DNA of 64,000 nt. It comes from JABSSA01 sp039984715 (GTDB lineage: Bacteria; Pseudomonadota; Alphaproteobacteria; Rhodobacterales; Rhodobacteraceae). The position numbers were made by a program, and so were the translations under genes. The notes under the pieces were generated by a model. That model ran no database searches and had not been told where the DNA came from. It worked only from the letters and a program-made list of their open reading frames with translations. Location of the stretch: contig JBDWUA010000021.1 of assembly GCA_039984715.1 (NCBI GenBank), forward strand, positions 22,323 through 86,322, read 5' to 3'. Below are positions 40,739-49,595 of the stretch, piece after piece (positions within the stretch are counted from its first letter, which is position 1; each line of letters begins with the position of its first letter).

Positions 40739-41422
40739 TTAAATTCTCCAGCGCCCCGGCAGATCAGCATCTTCTGTGCGATTTGGCGCTTTGATTTGGC
40801 TCAAAAACCAGTTCGGGCCAGCGAGCAGTCCAGATAGAACTTTATTCTCGCGCACCCGCGCCTTGACCTGTTCTATGCGCATCACATCGTCGATCCGACG
40901 ATCCAGAAAGTCCCAAGTGGCTTGATGATCTGGGGAATCGTCACCCAACCAGTACAAAATCGTTGCCGAATACACGCCCGACAATGTCGCGCGTTTTGTA
41001 TACCAATTTATGTCCTGCGAGGTGTCACCCAAAGCTGACCAAATCTTGTCCGCAGTTCCCCAGATCGCTTGCGCGCCGTCTTTGGCGTATACTGGCAATG
41101 CAAACAACGTCGTACCACGCCGTACGACTTCCTTGTCGTCAACGGCTTCGATTCTAAATCGGACAGCTGCCGCGACTTTGTCGCGAAAACGTTCGGGCAA
41201 AGTGTCTGTTGCCAACCGTTCTTCCATGATGGCGTCACCACGATTATGATAATCGACGGCCAAATCAACTGCTCCGCGCGGACACACAGCACGGGCCACA
41301 GCTTCAGAAACACCCGAATCTATGATTGCGGCATGAAAGGCGGCGTCGCTCCACCCATCGAAAGGCACATGCAAAAGTATCGCATTTAAAAGGGTTTCCT
41401 TCGTTTCCGCATAGCCTGACAT
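40739..41422 (-). CDS. COQ9 family protein, ubiquinone biosynthesis
   Basis: A 227-residue member of the COQ9 family, lipid-binding accessory proteins that aid the COQ7-type hydroxylation step of ubiquinone synthesis. Recognisable parts are the LLNAILLHVPFDGWSDAAFH N-terminal helix pair, the central YHNRGDAIM..RFRDKVAAAVRFRIEA region, and DINWYTKRATLSGVYSATIL with YWLGDDSPDHQATWDFLDRRI, which is diagnostic. It diverges from rpsU, an arrangement I associate with Rhodobacteraceae. Confidence 0.95.
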   Translation of the reverse strand: MSGYAETKETLLNAILLHVPFDGWSDAAFHAAIIDSGVSEAVARAVCPRGAVDLAVDYHNRGDAIMEERLATDTLPERFRDKVAAAVRFRIEAVDDKEVVRRGTTLFALPVYAKDGAQAIWGTADKIWSALGDTSQDINWYTKRATLSGVYSATILYWLGDDSPDHQATWDFLDRRIDDVMRIEQVKARVRENKVLSGLLAGPNWFLSQIKAPNRTEDADLPGRWRI

Positions 41423-41531
41423 GGGATTTCCTTTCCATTGATGGAATACTAGACAAGCAAAGGACTGCTTGCTATATGGCCACTTCCTGCAATTCCTTGC
41501 AAACTTAACCTAGAAAGGTGGTGACAACCAC

Positions 41532-41738
41532 ATGCAGGTCAGTGTTCGCGACAATAATGTCGATCAGGCGCTTCGCGCCCTGAAGAAGAAGCTCCAACGC
41601 GAAGGCGTGTTTCGTGAAATGAAGCTTAAGCAGCATTTCGAAAAACCGTCTGAAAAAAAAGCGCGTGAAAAAGCTGAAGCGATCCGCCGTGCGCGCAAGC
41701 TCGCACGGAAAAAGGCGCAACGCGAAGGTCTCATGTAA
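41532..41738 (+). CDS. rpsU: 30S ribosomal protein S21
   Basis: A 68-residue small-subunit protein, full length: MQVSVRDNNVDQALRALKKK at the start, a REMKLKQHFEKPSEKK middle and a very basic helical end. S21 helps initiation near the anti-Shine-Dalgarno region of 16S rRNA. A strong AAAGGTGG ribosome site precedes the start. A GC hairpin with T-run follows at 41764. Confidence 0.98.
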   Translation: MQVSVRDNNVDQALRALKKKLQREGVFREMKLKQHFEKPSEKKAREKAEAIRRARKLARKKAQREGLM

Positions 41739-42181
41739 GACCACGCTTGACGTTGAAACGAGGAGGCCCTGCCATCAAAGCGGGGCTTTTTCTTTTTGAG
41801 GACTCGATTTTGGCTTTTGCCGACATCGATCATTGGTTTGGTATGCACAGCATGCCGTTGCGGGTTTTAAGAAACCTCCACCTCGCCTATCCACCAACAA
41901 ATGCACTAGCGTCCTTAATCGAGTTCACAAGTGGTTGAACGCGGGGATTGTTGCCGGTTCTTGATCGACGGCTTGGCGTCAATTCGCAGATTGTTTCACC
42001 TGTTCGCAACGCGGCATTGATCCGGCACACCACTGCCGACGGATGAACACGTTTTAAGCGCGGATACGCGTGCGAATGGGGTAATGCGTCGCCCCTCCTA
42101 CGCAATCAAATCTCACATGTTAGGCCAAGCGCTGTCCCGCTTCGGGACGTAAATTGACTCGTAACGCAAGAGGATTCACAG
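41739..42181. other. 443-base interval between rpsU and the CAP-RTX gene
   Basis: Holds the rpsU terminator (41764-41790) and, near the right end, a perfect short hairpin GTCCCG-CTT-CGGGAC (42134-42148) that would lie in the 5' leader of the CAP-RTX gene. A 63-codon frame at 41747 runs through the terminator and is not credible. Nothing else is recognised. Confidence 0.6.
41764..41790 (+). terminator. Intrinsic terminator of rpsU
   Basis: GGCCCTGC pairs imperfectly with GCGGGGCT across a short loop, followed by TTTTTCTTTTT. It lies 25 bases after the rpsU stop. Confidence 0.8.
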
Positions 42182-43261
42182 ATGAGTTTGGCAAATCAAT
42201 ACGAGCTGCAAATGTTGGCGCTGATCAATGATGAGCGTACAAGCCGTGGACTGAACCCACTGCAACTTGAACAAAACCTGAATACGGCAGCCGAAACCCA
42301 CAGTCAGTGGATGTTGGACGTGGATCAGTTTTCCCACACTGGCAATGCTGGATCATCTGCCGGTGATCGAATGCGAAGTGCTGGGTTTGAATTCGAAGGC
42401 AACTGGGCCAACGCCGAAAACATCGCGTGGCAAAGCGAACGTGGTGCCGGTGGTATCGAAGACGACGTCATCAACTTGCACAATTCGCTTATGAACAGCT
42501 CGGGCCACCGCGCGAATATCTTGAATCCCAATTTGGTTTATATCGGCATTGGCATCGAAGAAGGAGAGTTTGACGAGTATTCAGCCGTTATGGTGACCCA
42601 AAATTTCGCCACGACCACGGCTTCGGTCTCTTTGGATCCACAAACCGGTGACGAACCAGACCCCGTTCCAACACCCGACCCCGTGACAGTTTTCCTAACC
42701 CGCGGTGACGATTCAATTGCCCTTGAGACATCCAGCCATGTTCGCGCTCGTGCAGGAGACGACACAGTCTTTGGCAGCGAAGGAGAGGATGTAATGCTTG
42801 GTGGGCGCGGCGCAGACGACCTGTCAGGAGGCGGCGGCGCGGACGAGCTTAGAGGTGGCGCTCAACTGGATAACCTATCCGGTGGTGGTGGGTCTGACAC
42901 GCTGTTTGGCGACAATGGCGCGGATATGCTGTTCGGCAATGACGATGACGATCTGCTGATTGGCGGCAATGGAAGAGACACATTGGACGGCGGTGCCGGT
43001 AATGACGTCATCCAAGGCGGTAAAGGGACCGATACATTTGTCTTTTCTAAAGGCGTGGACCAGGCTCTTGATTTCGACAGTTCAACGGGCGACATCCTTG
43101 ATCTAAGCGCGGCTATAGGGATCGACGATCTTGCTGATCTGATCGAAAACCACGTCGAACAAGAAGGATCGAGTGTCAAAATCGAAGACGATGCCGGGAA
43201 CGCATTGGTACTTCAACGGTTCGACCTGACAATGCTTGAAACTACAGACATCCTAATCTGA
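42182..43261 (+). CDS. CAP (SCP/PR1) domain protein with C-terminal RTX repeats
   Basis: A 359-residue two-part protein. Residues ~8-145 form a CAP domain: LINDERTSRGLNPL, THSQWM with the first metal-type His, DQFSHTG, ENIAW and SSGHRANIL, which together give the CAP His/Glu tetrad. After a Pro linker (about 155-168), residues ~190-285 hold calcium-binding RTX nonapeptides (GGxGxDxLxGG type). No Sec signal is present; RTX proteins leave by a type I secretion system using a C-terminal signal, and the hydrophobic FDLTMLETTDILI end fits that. No secretion genes are adjacent. Confidence 0.92.
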   Translation: MSLANQYELQMLALINDERTSRGLNPLQLEQNLNTAAETHSQWMLDVDQFSHTGNAGSSAGDRMRSAGFEFEGNWANAENIAWQSERGAGGIEDDVINLHNSLMNSSGHRANILNPNLVYIGIGIEEGEFDEYSAVMVTQNFATTTASVSLDPQTGDEPDPVPTPDPVTVFLTRGDDSIALETSSHVRARAGDDTVFGSEGEDVMLGGRGADDLSGGGGADELRGGAQLDNLSGGGGSDTLFGDNGADMLFGNDDDDLLIGGNGRDTLDGGAGNDVIQGGKGTDTFVFSKGVDQALDFDSSTGDILDLSAAIGIDDLADLIENHVEQEGSSVKIEDDAGNALVLQRFDLTMLETTDILI

Positions 43262-43278
43262 GGTTAGATCATCACTGT

Positions 43279-43305
43279 AACGCTCGGCTTTTACAGCCGG
43301 GCGTT
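43279..43305. terminator. Terminator between convergent CAP-RTX and Lrp genes
   Basis: AACGCTCGGCT (43279-43289) pairs with AGCCGGGCGTT (43295-43305), one mismatch, followed by T residues on the plus strand. It lies 18 bases after the CAP-RTX stop and close to the Lrp-type stop at 43322. Confidence 0.82.
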
Positions 43306-43321
43306 TTCCGGTCAAATCCAA

Positions 43322-43819
43322 TCAAAGCGGCAAAGCCGTTGTCTTGAAAACGGTACGCAGTGCAAAACTGGATTGCATTTGCATGACACCCGGCAGTCGA
43401 GCCAAATGTTGACGATGGATCCGGGCAAAGTCTTCGGTGTCTTCGGCAACGACTTTTAGAATGTAATCTGCGGTCCCGGCCATCAGATGGCATTCCAACA
43501 CATCTGGAATAAGCCGCACAGCCGTTTCAAAAGCTTCCAATACTTCGTCAGATTGTCCTTGAAGCGTGATTTCAACAAACACAGTTGTTGAAACGCCAAT
43601 TTTCCGCGCATCTAGCAACGCTACATATTCGCGAATGTAACCTTCCGCCTCAAGACGCGCGACCCGACGGTGGCACGCCGAAGGAGACATGTGCACCACT
43701 TCGCTTAGATCCGCGTTAGAAAGACGGCCCTTGCGTTGCAGCGTCTCCAAAATTCGTCGATCTATTGGATTCAAGGCCATTTCCGAGAGCAACCTGTTAT
43801 TTCTATCGACGCAATTCAT
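43322..43819 (-). CDS. Lrp/AsnC family transcriptional regulator
   Basis: The 165-residue product has the N-terminal AsnC-type HTH (DRRILETLQRKGRLSNADLS then EVVHMSPSACHRRVARLEAE, about residues 18-60) and the C-terminal RAM ligand-binding domain (LECHLMAGTADYILKVVAED). The start at 43819 is set by GAGG six bases upstream and gives a slightly long N terminus (14 extra residues before the usual beginning). Such regulators respond to amino acids. Unusually, no divergent target gene follows: the adjacent ~350 bases are empty. Confidence 0.93.
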   Translation of the reverse strand: MNCVDRNNRLLSEMALNPIDRRILETLQRKGRLSNADLSEVVHMSPSACHRRVARLEAEGYIREYVALLDARKIGVSTTVFVEITLQGQSDEVLEAFETAVRLIPDVLECHLMAGTADYILKVVAEDTEDFARIHRQHLARLPGVMQMQSSFALRTVFKTTALPL

Positions 43820-44176
43820 CGGATCCTCGAGTATTTCGTCAAAGATGCAGGTAATTCCGCCCAACGTTGCAGCCAACCTCACTTACTCTTTGAGTATTGG
43901 CAAGCAAGATTGCGTCCGAAAAATGCGATGCACAAAGGAATCCAAGCCCCGTGTTTTCGCGCCAGTTAAGCGCATCCCATGACGAAGCCGACATCAAGGT
44001 TTACAGCGCTGCGTATTTTCAGGTCGCCGTGCCGCGCCGGTCATTCAGCGCATCTCGCAGATTGCTTGTCGTTGAAAATGATCGTCATTTCCTCGTCCAA
44101 GACCTGAGAGCCCAAAATAAGAAAAGGCCCGTGCAAATGCAGCGGGCCTTTTCAGTTCTAGCAAATCGAATGTCGC
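43820..44176. other. 357-base gene-free region upstream of the Lrp regulator
   Basis: Contains the Lrp promoter region, no supported reading frame and the mscL terminator at 44122-44152. Short plus-strand frames here (for example 43897-44208) run through that terminator and resemble nothing. Confidence 0.55.
44122..44152 (-). terminator. Intrinsic terminator of mscL
   Basis: AAAAGGCCCG (44122-44131) pairs with CGGGCCTTTT (44143-44152), perfect ten-base arms. On the minus strand it follows the mscL stop by ~25 bases. Confidence 0.92.
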
Positions 44177-44605
44177 TTACTTCGCAAGCGAGTCGCGAAT
44201 TTCTGTGAGAAGATCGATTTCAGAAGGACCAGCGGGTGCTTCTTCGACTGCTTCTTCTTTTGCAGCTGCTTCTTCTTTCATGCGGTTCACTGAACGGACC
44301 AGCATAAACACAACAAACGCAATGATAAGGAAGTTGATGATCGCCATGATAAATGAACCATAGGCGAATACAGCAGCACCAGTTTCACGTGCTGCTTCCA
44401 ACGATGCGCCTTCAGCGACTTCACCAGACAGAACTGCATAGTTGTTAGTAAAATCGATCCCGCCCATAAACAGGCCGATGATTGGGTTGATCAGATCGCC
44501 AACCAGCGATGTCACAATGGCTGTAAAGGCTGCACCGATAATGATACCGACCGCCATATCCATAACATTGCCCTTGGCAATGAAGTCCTTAAATTCGTTC
44601 ATCAT
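44177..44605 (-). CDS. mscL: Large-conductance mechanosensitive channel
   Basis: The 142-residue inner-membrane channel that opens under extreme turgor. It shows the MscL signature FKDFIAKGNVMDMAVGIIIG for the N-terminal helix and TM1, GGIDFTNNYAVL in the periplasmic loop, a second helix (FIMAIINFLIIAFVVFMLVR) and the C-terminal cytoplasmic bundle (EIDLLTEIRDSLAK). AGGGGAC and AAGAGA precede the two adjacent ATGs; I use the first (44605). The middle of the C-terminal tail is Glu/Ala-rich. Confidence 0.97.
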   Translation of the reverse strand: MMNEFKDFIAKGNVMDMAVGIIIGAAFTAIVTSLVGDLINPIIGLFMGGIDFTNNYAVLSGEVAEGASLEAARETGAAVFAYGSFIMAIINFLIIAFVVFMLVRSVNRMKEEAAAKEEAVEEAPAGPSEIDLLTEIRDSLAK

Positions 44606-44752
44606 AGTCTCTTGTCCCCTTTGTTGGCTCACGACGCATTCTTTTTGGTGCGTTCGTGAACAACCAGTATCACTTTATTAAACAATTCAAAGGGTGATTT
44701 GAGGGGGAAAAATCACTATGTCATGTCCCTGAATGAATAAATCGAGGGCAAA

Positions 44753-45451
44753 ATGGCCGATCTCTCAAGTTTTCCGATCACACAAAAGTGGACGCCGAAG
44801 AACCCAGACGTCCTTCAACTGTTTTCTTTTCCGACACCAAACGGTGTCAAAGCGTCCATAGCGCTTGAAGAGATGCAAGTGCCCTACGAGGCGCACTTGG
44901 TTACGTTGTCTGACGTCGATGTAAAAAGCCCAGAGTTCCTGTCGCTTAACCCGAACAACAAAATCCCCGCAATTATCGACCCAAATGGGCCAGATGGAAC
45001 CCCTGTTGGGTTGTTCGAAAGCGGGGCCATCCTGATCTATCTGGCCGAAAAAACAGGTAAACTGATCGGGTCAACCGCAACCGACAAGGCCAAAACAATC
45101 CAATGGTTGATGTTTCAGATGGGCGGTTTGGGTCCGATGCTTGGTCAACTTGGATTTTTTTACAAGTTCGCCGGATCGCAGTGGGAAGATAAGCGCCCGC
45201 AACAACGCTACATTGACGAAGGAAAGCGCTTGCTTGCCGTTCTGGAAAAGGAAATGGACGGGAAAGACTGGATCACGGGTGAATATTCGATCGCGGATAT
45301 CGCCATTGCCCCATGGTTGAACGCATTAGAGTTTTACGGTGCAAAAGATGCTTTGGGCTGGTCCGATCACAAAAACCTAGTCGCCTATAGTGAACGGTTT
45401 TTGGCGCGTCCAGCAGTAGAAAAAGCCAAGAACATCCCACCGCGCCCATAA
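44753..45451 (+). CDS. Glutathione S-transferase family protein (YghU-like N terminus)
   Basis: A 232-residue GST with a thioredoxin-fold domain (LFSFPTPNGVKASIALEEMQ, then NPNNKIPAIIDP and LFESGAILIYLAEKTG, containing the cis-Pro and Glu-Ser glutathione contacts) and a helical C-terminal domain (YSIADIAIAPWLNALEFYG, the N-capping Asp motif). It looks like the nu-class YghU/YfcG group, which has disulfide-bond oxidoreductase activity. The gene is monocistronic. Confidence 0.93.
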   Translation: MADLSSFPITQKWTPKNPDVLQLFSFPTPNGVKASIALEEMQVPYEAHLVTLSDVDVKSPEFLSLNPNNKIPAIIDPNGPDGTPVGLFESGAILIYLAEKTGKLIGSTATDKAKTIQWLMFQMGGLGPMLGQLGFFYKFAGSQWEDKRPQQRYIDEGKRLLAVLEKEMDGKDWITGEYSIADIAIAPWLNALEFYGAKDALGWSDHKNLVAYSERFLARPAVEKAKNIPPRP

Positions 45452-45561
45452 AATCGATCGACGGCGTCTGCAAGATTTCAGGTGCCGTCGACAGCCTGTT
45501 TCGCGCGTATCAGACATACGCGCCATCACGAACTATGACGAATAAACGTCCGAGCGCGCAA

Positions 45562-46011
45562 TCAAGACGTGGGCAACGTTCCAGTCAAAACATAGCGCAA
45601 TATTTCGACCACTTGGGCAGGGTCCTCAGCGACAGCCAGCGCGGCCGCGTCAACTTCTTTCAACGCATGCGCGTGATCAGCCCCGTGAAGAACGATCAAG
45701 GATTTTCCCAATGCAGCCGCATATCCGGCATCAAATGCAGCATTCCATTGTTTGTACTTTTCGCCGAACCGAACAACAACGACGTCGGCATCCGCAATCC
45801 CTTTGCGCGTGCGGATTGCATTGACCATTGCGCCCTTATGATCGTGCCAAAATTTGTTCGGTTCTTGCCCTAGAATGGCAACACCACAATCGTCGCTGGC
45901 CGCATGATCCGTGACCGGGCTATCAAATGAGACGTCCAAATCTGCGGCTCCGGTCGTGATTTGCTCACGCCAATCTGTATGAATTTCCCCAGACAGGTAA
46001 ACTTTCAACAT
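45562..46011 (-). CDS. YtoQ family protein
   Basis: A 149-residue member of the YtoQ family, related to nucleoside 2-deoxyribosyltransferase folds: MLKVYLSGEIHTDWREQI, DDCGVAILGQEPNKFWHDHK, RTRKGIADADVVVVRFGEKY and KQWNAAFDAGYAAALGKSLI, the last two recalling the deoxyribosyltransferase active-site region. Its reaction is not known. The start at 46011 follows AAAGG; the longer frame reads antisense to the end of pheT and is rejected. It is the last gene of the pheS-esterase-pheT-ytoQ series. Confidence 0.92.
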   Translation of the reverse strand: MLKVYLSGEIHTDWREQITTGAADLDVSFDSPVTDHAASDDCGVAILGQEPNKFWHDHKGAMVNAIRTRKGIADADVVVVRFGEKYKQWNAAFDAGYAAALGKSLIVLHGADHAHALKEVDAAALAVAEDPAQVVEILRYVLTGTLPTS

Positions 46012-46051
46012 GATCAAACCTTTCGTAAACGTTTGAATTGCCCCGTGCGTA

Positions 46052-48445
46052 TCAACCGCGCAAAACGCCACCCGTGGCCTTGGTGACCTTTTCAACAACC
46101 TTTGCGGCAACCGCTTCGATGTCTTCATCCTTGAGCGTTTTGTCTTTCGGCTGCAAGCGCACAGCAATGGCGAGGCTTTTCTTACCTTCGCCCAATGAGC
46201 CACCGATAAATTCATCAAAAACCCGAACGTCGTCGATCAACGCCTTGTCCGCACCAAGAGCTGCGTTAACCAATGTGAGTGCCTCAACATTTGCATCAAC
46301 AACAAAGGCAAAGTCCCGCTCAACGGCTTGAAGATCACTGATATTCAGCGCTGCGCGTGTTGAACCGCTTTTGCGCGGCATCGGAATTTGTTCAGGCCAC
46401 AGCGTAAACGCCATGGCGGGCCCTTTGACGTCCAGCTCCTGAAGAACCTTTGGATGTAATTCACCAAATATGCCCAGTACCTTTTTCGGACCAAGACAGA
46501 TTTTTCCATGCCGACCCGGATGCCAATGATCCGGTGCATCACGCAGGATTTGGACACGTGCAGGCGCACCCATAGCGGCCAGAACGGCTTCTGCGTCTGC
46601 TTTTACGTCATACACATCCACCGGGCGCGACGCTCCGTGCACGTCCTTTGGTCCCGTCCGCCCAACAAGAAGGCCGCTGACCAACTGATGCTGCTCCTCG
46701 GGTTCGCCCCCTTGAAACGCCGGACCAACTTCGAACAATGCCAAATCCATTATTCCACGCGCCTGATTGCGTGCCGCCGCTTTCAATAGCTCTGGCAACA
46801 ATGCAGGACGCATATGGCTCATGTCACTGGAAATTGGGTTTTCAACTCGCGTCTTATCATCGCCACCGTCAAACAATCGTGCCGAGGCCTGATCAATAAA
46901 GCTGTAGGTCACCAGTTCGTTGTACCCCAACGCAGCACAGGTCCGACGTGCGACTTGCTCGCGTCGTTGTGCCGGGGTCATGACGGGTTTGGGTATTCCT
47001 GCCAAACGCGGCAAAGGCTTGCCCTGCAACTTGGTCAATGATGCAATGCGCGCAACCTCTTCAACCAAATCCGCCTCGCCCATGACATCCGGACGCCAAG
47101 GTGGAACATGGGCCATGTCCCCTTCTAGGCGAAACCCAAGCGCTGTCAGGCTTTGGCGTTGCGTTGCCTCATCAATGTCCATCCCGACCAAGCTTTGCAC
47201 GCGTGCCGGTGACAATTTGTAGGCACGGCTTACATCCGGAACAGCACCCGCAGTTATCATGTTAGACGGCGTACCGCCTGCATGTTCCATGATCATTGCA
47301 CAGGCATGATCCAAACCGGCAGGTGTAAACACAGGGTCGACCCCGCGTTCAAAGCGATACCGCGCATCCGAAGACACTTTGAGAGCCCGCCCCGCATAGG
47401 CGATCTGAACCGGATCCCAGTACGCACTTTCGACGAACACGTTAACCGTTTCTTCCGTGCACCCCGTATCAAGGCCACCCATAATGCCTGCAATGCTTTC
47501 TGGACCGGTCTCATCCGAAATGACCATCTGCCCGGGTTGCAGCGCATATGTTTTGTCGTCTAGCGCGACGATCTCTTCGCCGCCACTGGCGCGGTGCACG
47601 CGCAAGTTGCCATTCACCTTATCGGCGTCAAATACATGCAATGGGCGGTTCAAATCGTAAGTGAAATAATTGGTCACATCGACAAGGAAACTAATCGGAC
47701 GCAGCCCGATCCCACGCAACAAATCCTGCAACCAATCCGGAGAGGGACCGTTCTTGACCCCCTTGATCAAACGCCCACAGAAAACAGGGCACCCATCCAA
47801 AGTGTCGTCGTCAATGCTGACTGAAATCTCGGAAACAAATTGGCCCTCAACGCTGGGCTCATTTGCAGGGCGCAATTTCCCAACGCCACGCGCCGCAAGG
47901 TCACGCGCAATGCCTCGAACGCCCAATGCGTCCGGACGGTTTGGCGTAATGGCAATCTCGATCACAGGGTCGACCTTGGCCGGGTCATTTTGCGCCAGCC
48001 AATCGACGAAACGATCACCTACTTCGCCCGAAGCCAGCTCGATAATACCGTCATGCTCTTCGGACAATTCCATCTCACGTTCAGAGCACATCATCCCAAA
48101 GCTCTCGATACCGCGGATTTTGCCGACGCCGATTGTGGTGGCGATCCCCGGAACGTAGACGCCAGGCTTGGCAATAACGACTGTGATACCTTCGCGCGCA
48201 TTTGGTGCGCCGCAAATGATTTGGGTTTTGCCCTGATCTGTATCGACCTGACAAATGCGCAATCGATCCGCATCTGGATGCGCTTCGGCATGGACAACCT
48301 TGCCGATGGTAAAGTCTTTCAGACGGGCCGCACGGTCTTCTACACCTTCGACCTCAAGGCCAAGATCCGTTAAGACTTCACAAATCTCGTCGACCGAAGC
48401 ATCGGTCTCAAGATGTTTTTTCAACCAGGACAGGGTGAACTTCAT
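46052..48445 (-). CDS. pheT: Phenylalanine--tRNA ligase beta subunit
   Basis: The 797-residue beta subunit of the (alpha-beta)2 enzyme, full length. An N-terminal tRNA-binding domain (GKVVHAEAHPDADRLRICQV) is followed by the B3/B4 editing domain, the B5 domain (SPARVQSLVGMDIDEATQRQ), the catalytic-like core and a C-terminal anticodon-binding FDX-ACB domain (RDFAFVVDANVEALTLVNAA). pheS is not directly upstream: an esterase gene and a 124-base gap containing a hairpin element separate pheT from it. Confidence 0.98.
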   Translation of the reverse strand: MKFTLSWLKKHLETDASVDEICEVLTDLGLEVEGVEDRAARLKDFTIGKVVHAEAHPDADRLRICQVDTDQGKTQIICGAPNAREGITVVIAKPGVYVPGIATTIGVGKIRGIESFGMMCSEREMELSEEHDGIIELASGEVGDRFVDWLAQNDPAKVDPVIEIAITPNRPDALGVRGIARDLAARGVGKLRPANEPSVEGQFVSEISVSIDDDTLDGCPVFCGRLIKGVKNGPSPDWLQDLLRGIGLRPISFLVDVTNYFTYDLNRPLHVFDADKVNGNLRVHRASGGEEIVALDDKTYALQPGQMVISDETGPESIAGIMGGLDTGCTEETVNVFVESAYWDPVQIAYAGRALKVSSDARYRFERGVDPVFTPAGLDHACAMIMEHAGGTPSNMITAGAVPDVSRAYKLSPARVQSLVGMDIDEATQRQSLTALGFRLEGDMAHVPPWRPDVMGEADLVEEVARIASLTKLQGKPLPRLAGIPKPVMTPAQRREQVARRTCAALGYNELVTYSFIDQASARLFDGGDDKTRVENPISSDMSHMRPALLPELLKAAARNQARGIMDLALFEVGPAFQGGEPEEQHQLVSGLLVGRTGPKDVHGASRPVDVYDVKADAEAVLAAMGAPARVQILRDAPDHWHPGRHGKICLGPKKVLGIFGELHPKVLQELDVKGPAMAFTLWPEQIPMPRKSGSTRAALNISDLQAVERDFAFVVDANVEALTLVNAALGADKALIDDVRVFDEFIGGSLGEGKKSLAIAVRLQPKDKTLKDEDIEAVAAKVVEKVTKATGGVLRG

Positions 48446-48496
48446 CGTCTTGCCTCACGCACTTAGAACGCCTGAGGCAATGGCAAAATTCGAGCG

Positions 48497-48560
48497 GATG
48501 CGCAACCCAAAGGGATGGTGGGTGGGGTGTCTTTGGCCGTAAGGCCAAATAACGTCACCC
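48497..48560. repeat. Hairpin element shared with 24111-24174, copy 2
   Basis: AAGGGATGGTGGGTGGGGTG followed by the perfect hairpin TTTGGCC-GTAA-GGCCAAA (48532-48549), enclosed by GGGTG/CACCC arms. It lies in the gap between the esterase stop and the pheT start, so in the likely transcript it is in the pheT leader. Confidence 0.55.
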
Positions 48561-48569
48561 AATATTCCT

Positions 48570-49379
48570 TTAAGGATACTGCGGTTCGCGCCCTAACAGC
48601 TCATCCAATTGCCGACCGATCCAGCCGTGCGGGATGAAATGCCCACCCGGATGCGTATCAAGCGCCACTTTGCTGCCACTTGTACAGTTCGTCCATTCGA
48701 CACGACGGTGGGTCAGAAATGGAACCACAGACCATTCTCGGACATTATCCACTGCCCCCGTGCACCCCAAACGTTGACGCCACAACATGACGGGATAGGT
48801 CGTGTCGCCTCCGGGGCCAAACGGAAACCCAAGAACACCATCGTCCAGACCATGCACATGTCGCACCTCTTTGGGCGCTTGGGCGCAATCTTCATCCTGA
48901 TCCAACGTTCCTGAAATACCAAGAAGCGCGCGAATGCCGTTCCCGCGATCACATGCAACGCGCCACGCCATGATCGACCCATAGGAATACCCCGATACAA
49001 AAATGTTCTCAGGATCGATTGGGTAGCGTTTCACCACGTCGTCTATAACAGCACGTGCAAAATCCACATCATCCGATTCCGGGTGCCAAAAATCCCAAGT
49101 TTTTCTGTTTCCATTCGGCGCGATCAACAAAACCCCACGTCGTCGCGTTGCACCCGAAATGCGTTGGTGCTGCACGGGCAAAGCACCCGTTCGTTGCCAT
49201 CCATGAAAATGGATTAACACCGGCATCTGGCTTTCACCGTCCCAACCATCTGGTTCTTTGACATGATATGATCGCTCACCCAACGGGCACGGAACATCAA
49301 GGTGGCAATCCTGTCGCTCAGACCCCTGAGAAAAAGCAGGGGCGGCCAACAGGGCGATAAACAAAAGAACATACTTCAT
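48570..49379 (-). CDS. Secreted alpha/beta hydrolase, PHB-depolymerase-like esterase
   Basis: The 269-residue product has a signal peptide (MKYVLLFIALLAAPAFSQG) and an esterase core: LIHFHGW (oxyanion region), LIAPNGNRKTWDFWHP, the nucleophile elbow GYSYGS (Ser about residue 144), a later DDGVLGFP (catalytic Asp region) and HPGGHFIPHGW (catalytic His). It resembles LpqC/PHB-depolymerase-like poly(3-hydroxybutyrate) esterases and feruloyl esterases; the substrate is uncertain. The start at 49379 is chosen for the signal peptide. It sits between pheS and pheT on the same strand. Confidence 0.87.
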   Translation of the reverse strand: MKYVLLFIALLAAPAFSQGSERQDCHLDVPCPLGERSYHVKEPDGWDGESQMPVLIHFHGWQRTGALPVQHQRISGATRRRGVLLIAPNGNRKTWDFWHPESDDVDFARAVIDDVVKRYPIDPENIFVSGYSYGSIMAWRVACDRGNGIRALLGISGTLDQDEDCAQAPKEVRHVHGLDDGVLGFPFGPGGDTTYPVMLWRQRLGCTGAVDNVREWSVVPFLTHRRVEWTNCTSGSKVALDTHPGGHFIPHGWIGRQLDELLGREPQYP

Positions 49380-49595
49380 GACCGGCAAGCTACGCATTTC
49401 AGCGGCACTGTCACGTCACTTTCGCGTGGTCAGTCCTAAAAGGAACTTCACTAATCCGCGGCAAGCGCAAAGCGTTCGCAATTCGGCTCTAATTCTGAAG
49501 CGAACCAATACGATCAGACCCCGGATCAACTCGGGTTCGTCTTCGAATTTAATCGTGCCAGCGCCCGGATATCGCTCCATGACGCCGCGCAATTA

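Noticed and set aside
41747..41938. 63-codon frame after rpsU
   Set aside because: It runs through the rpsU terminator and has no ribosome site.
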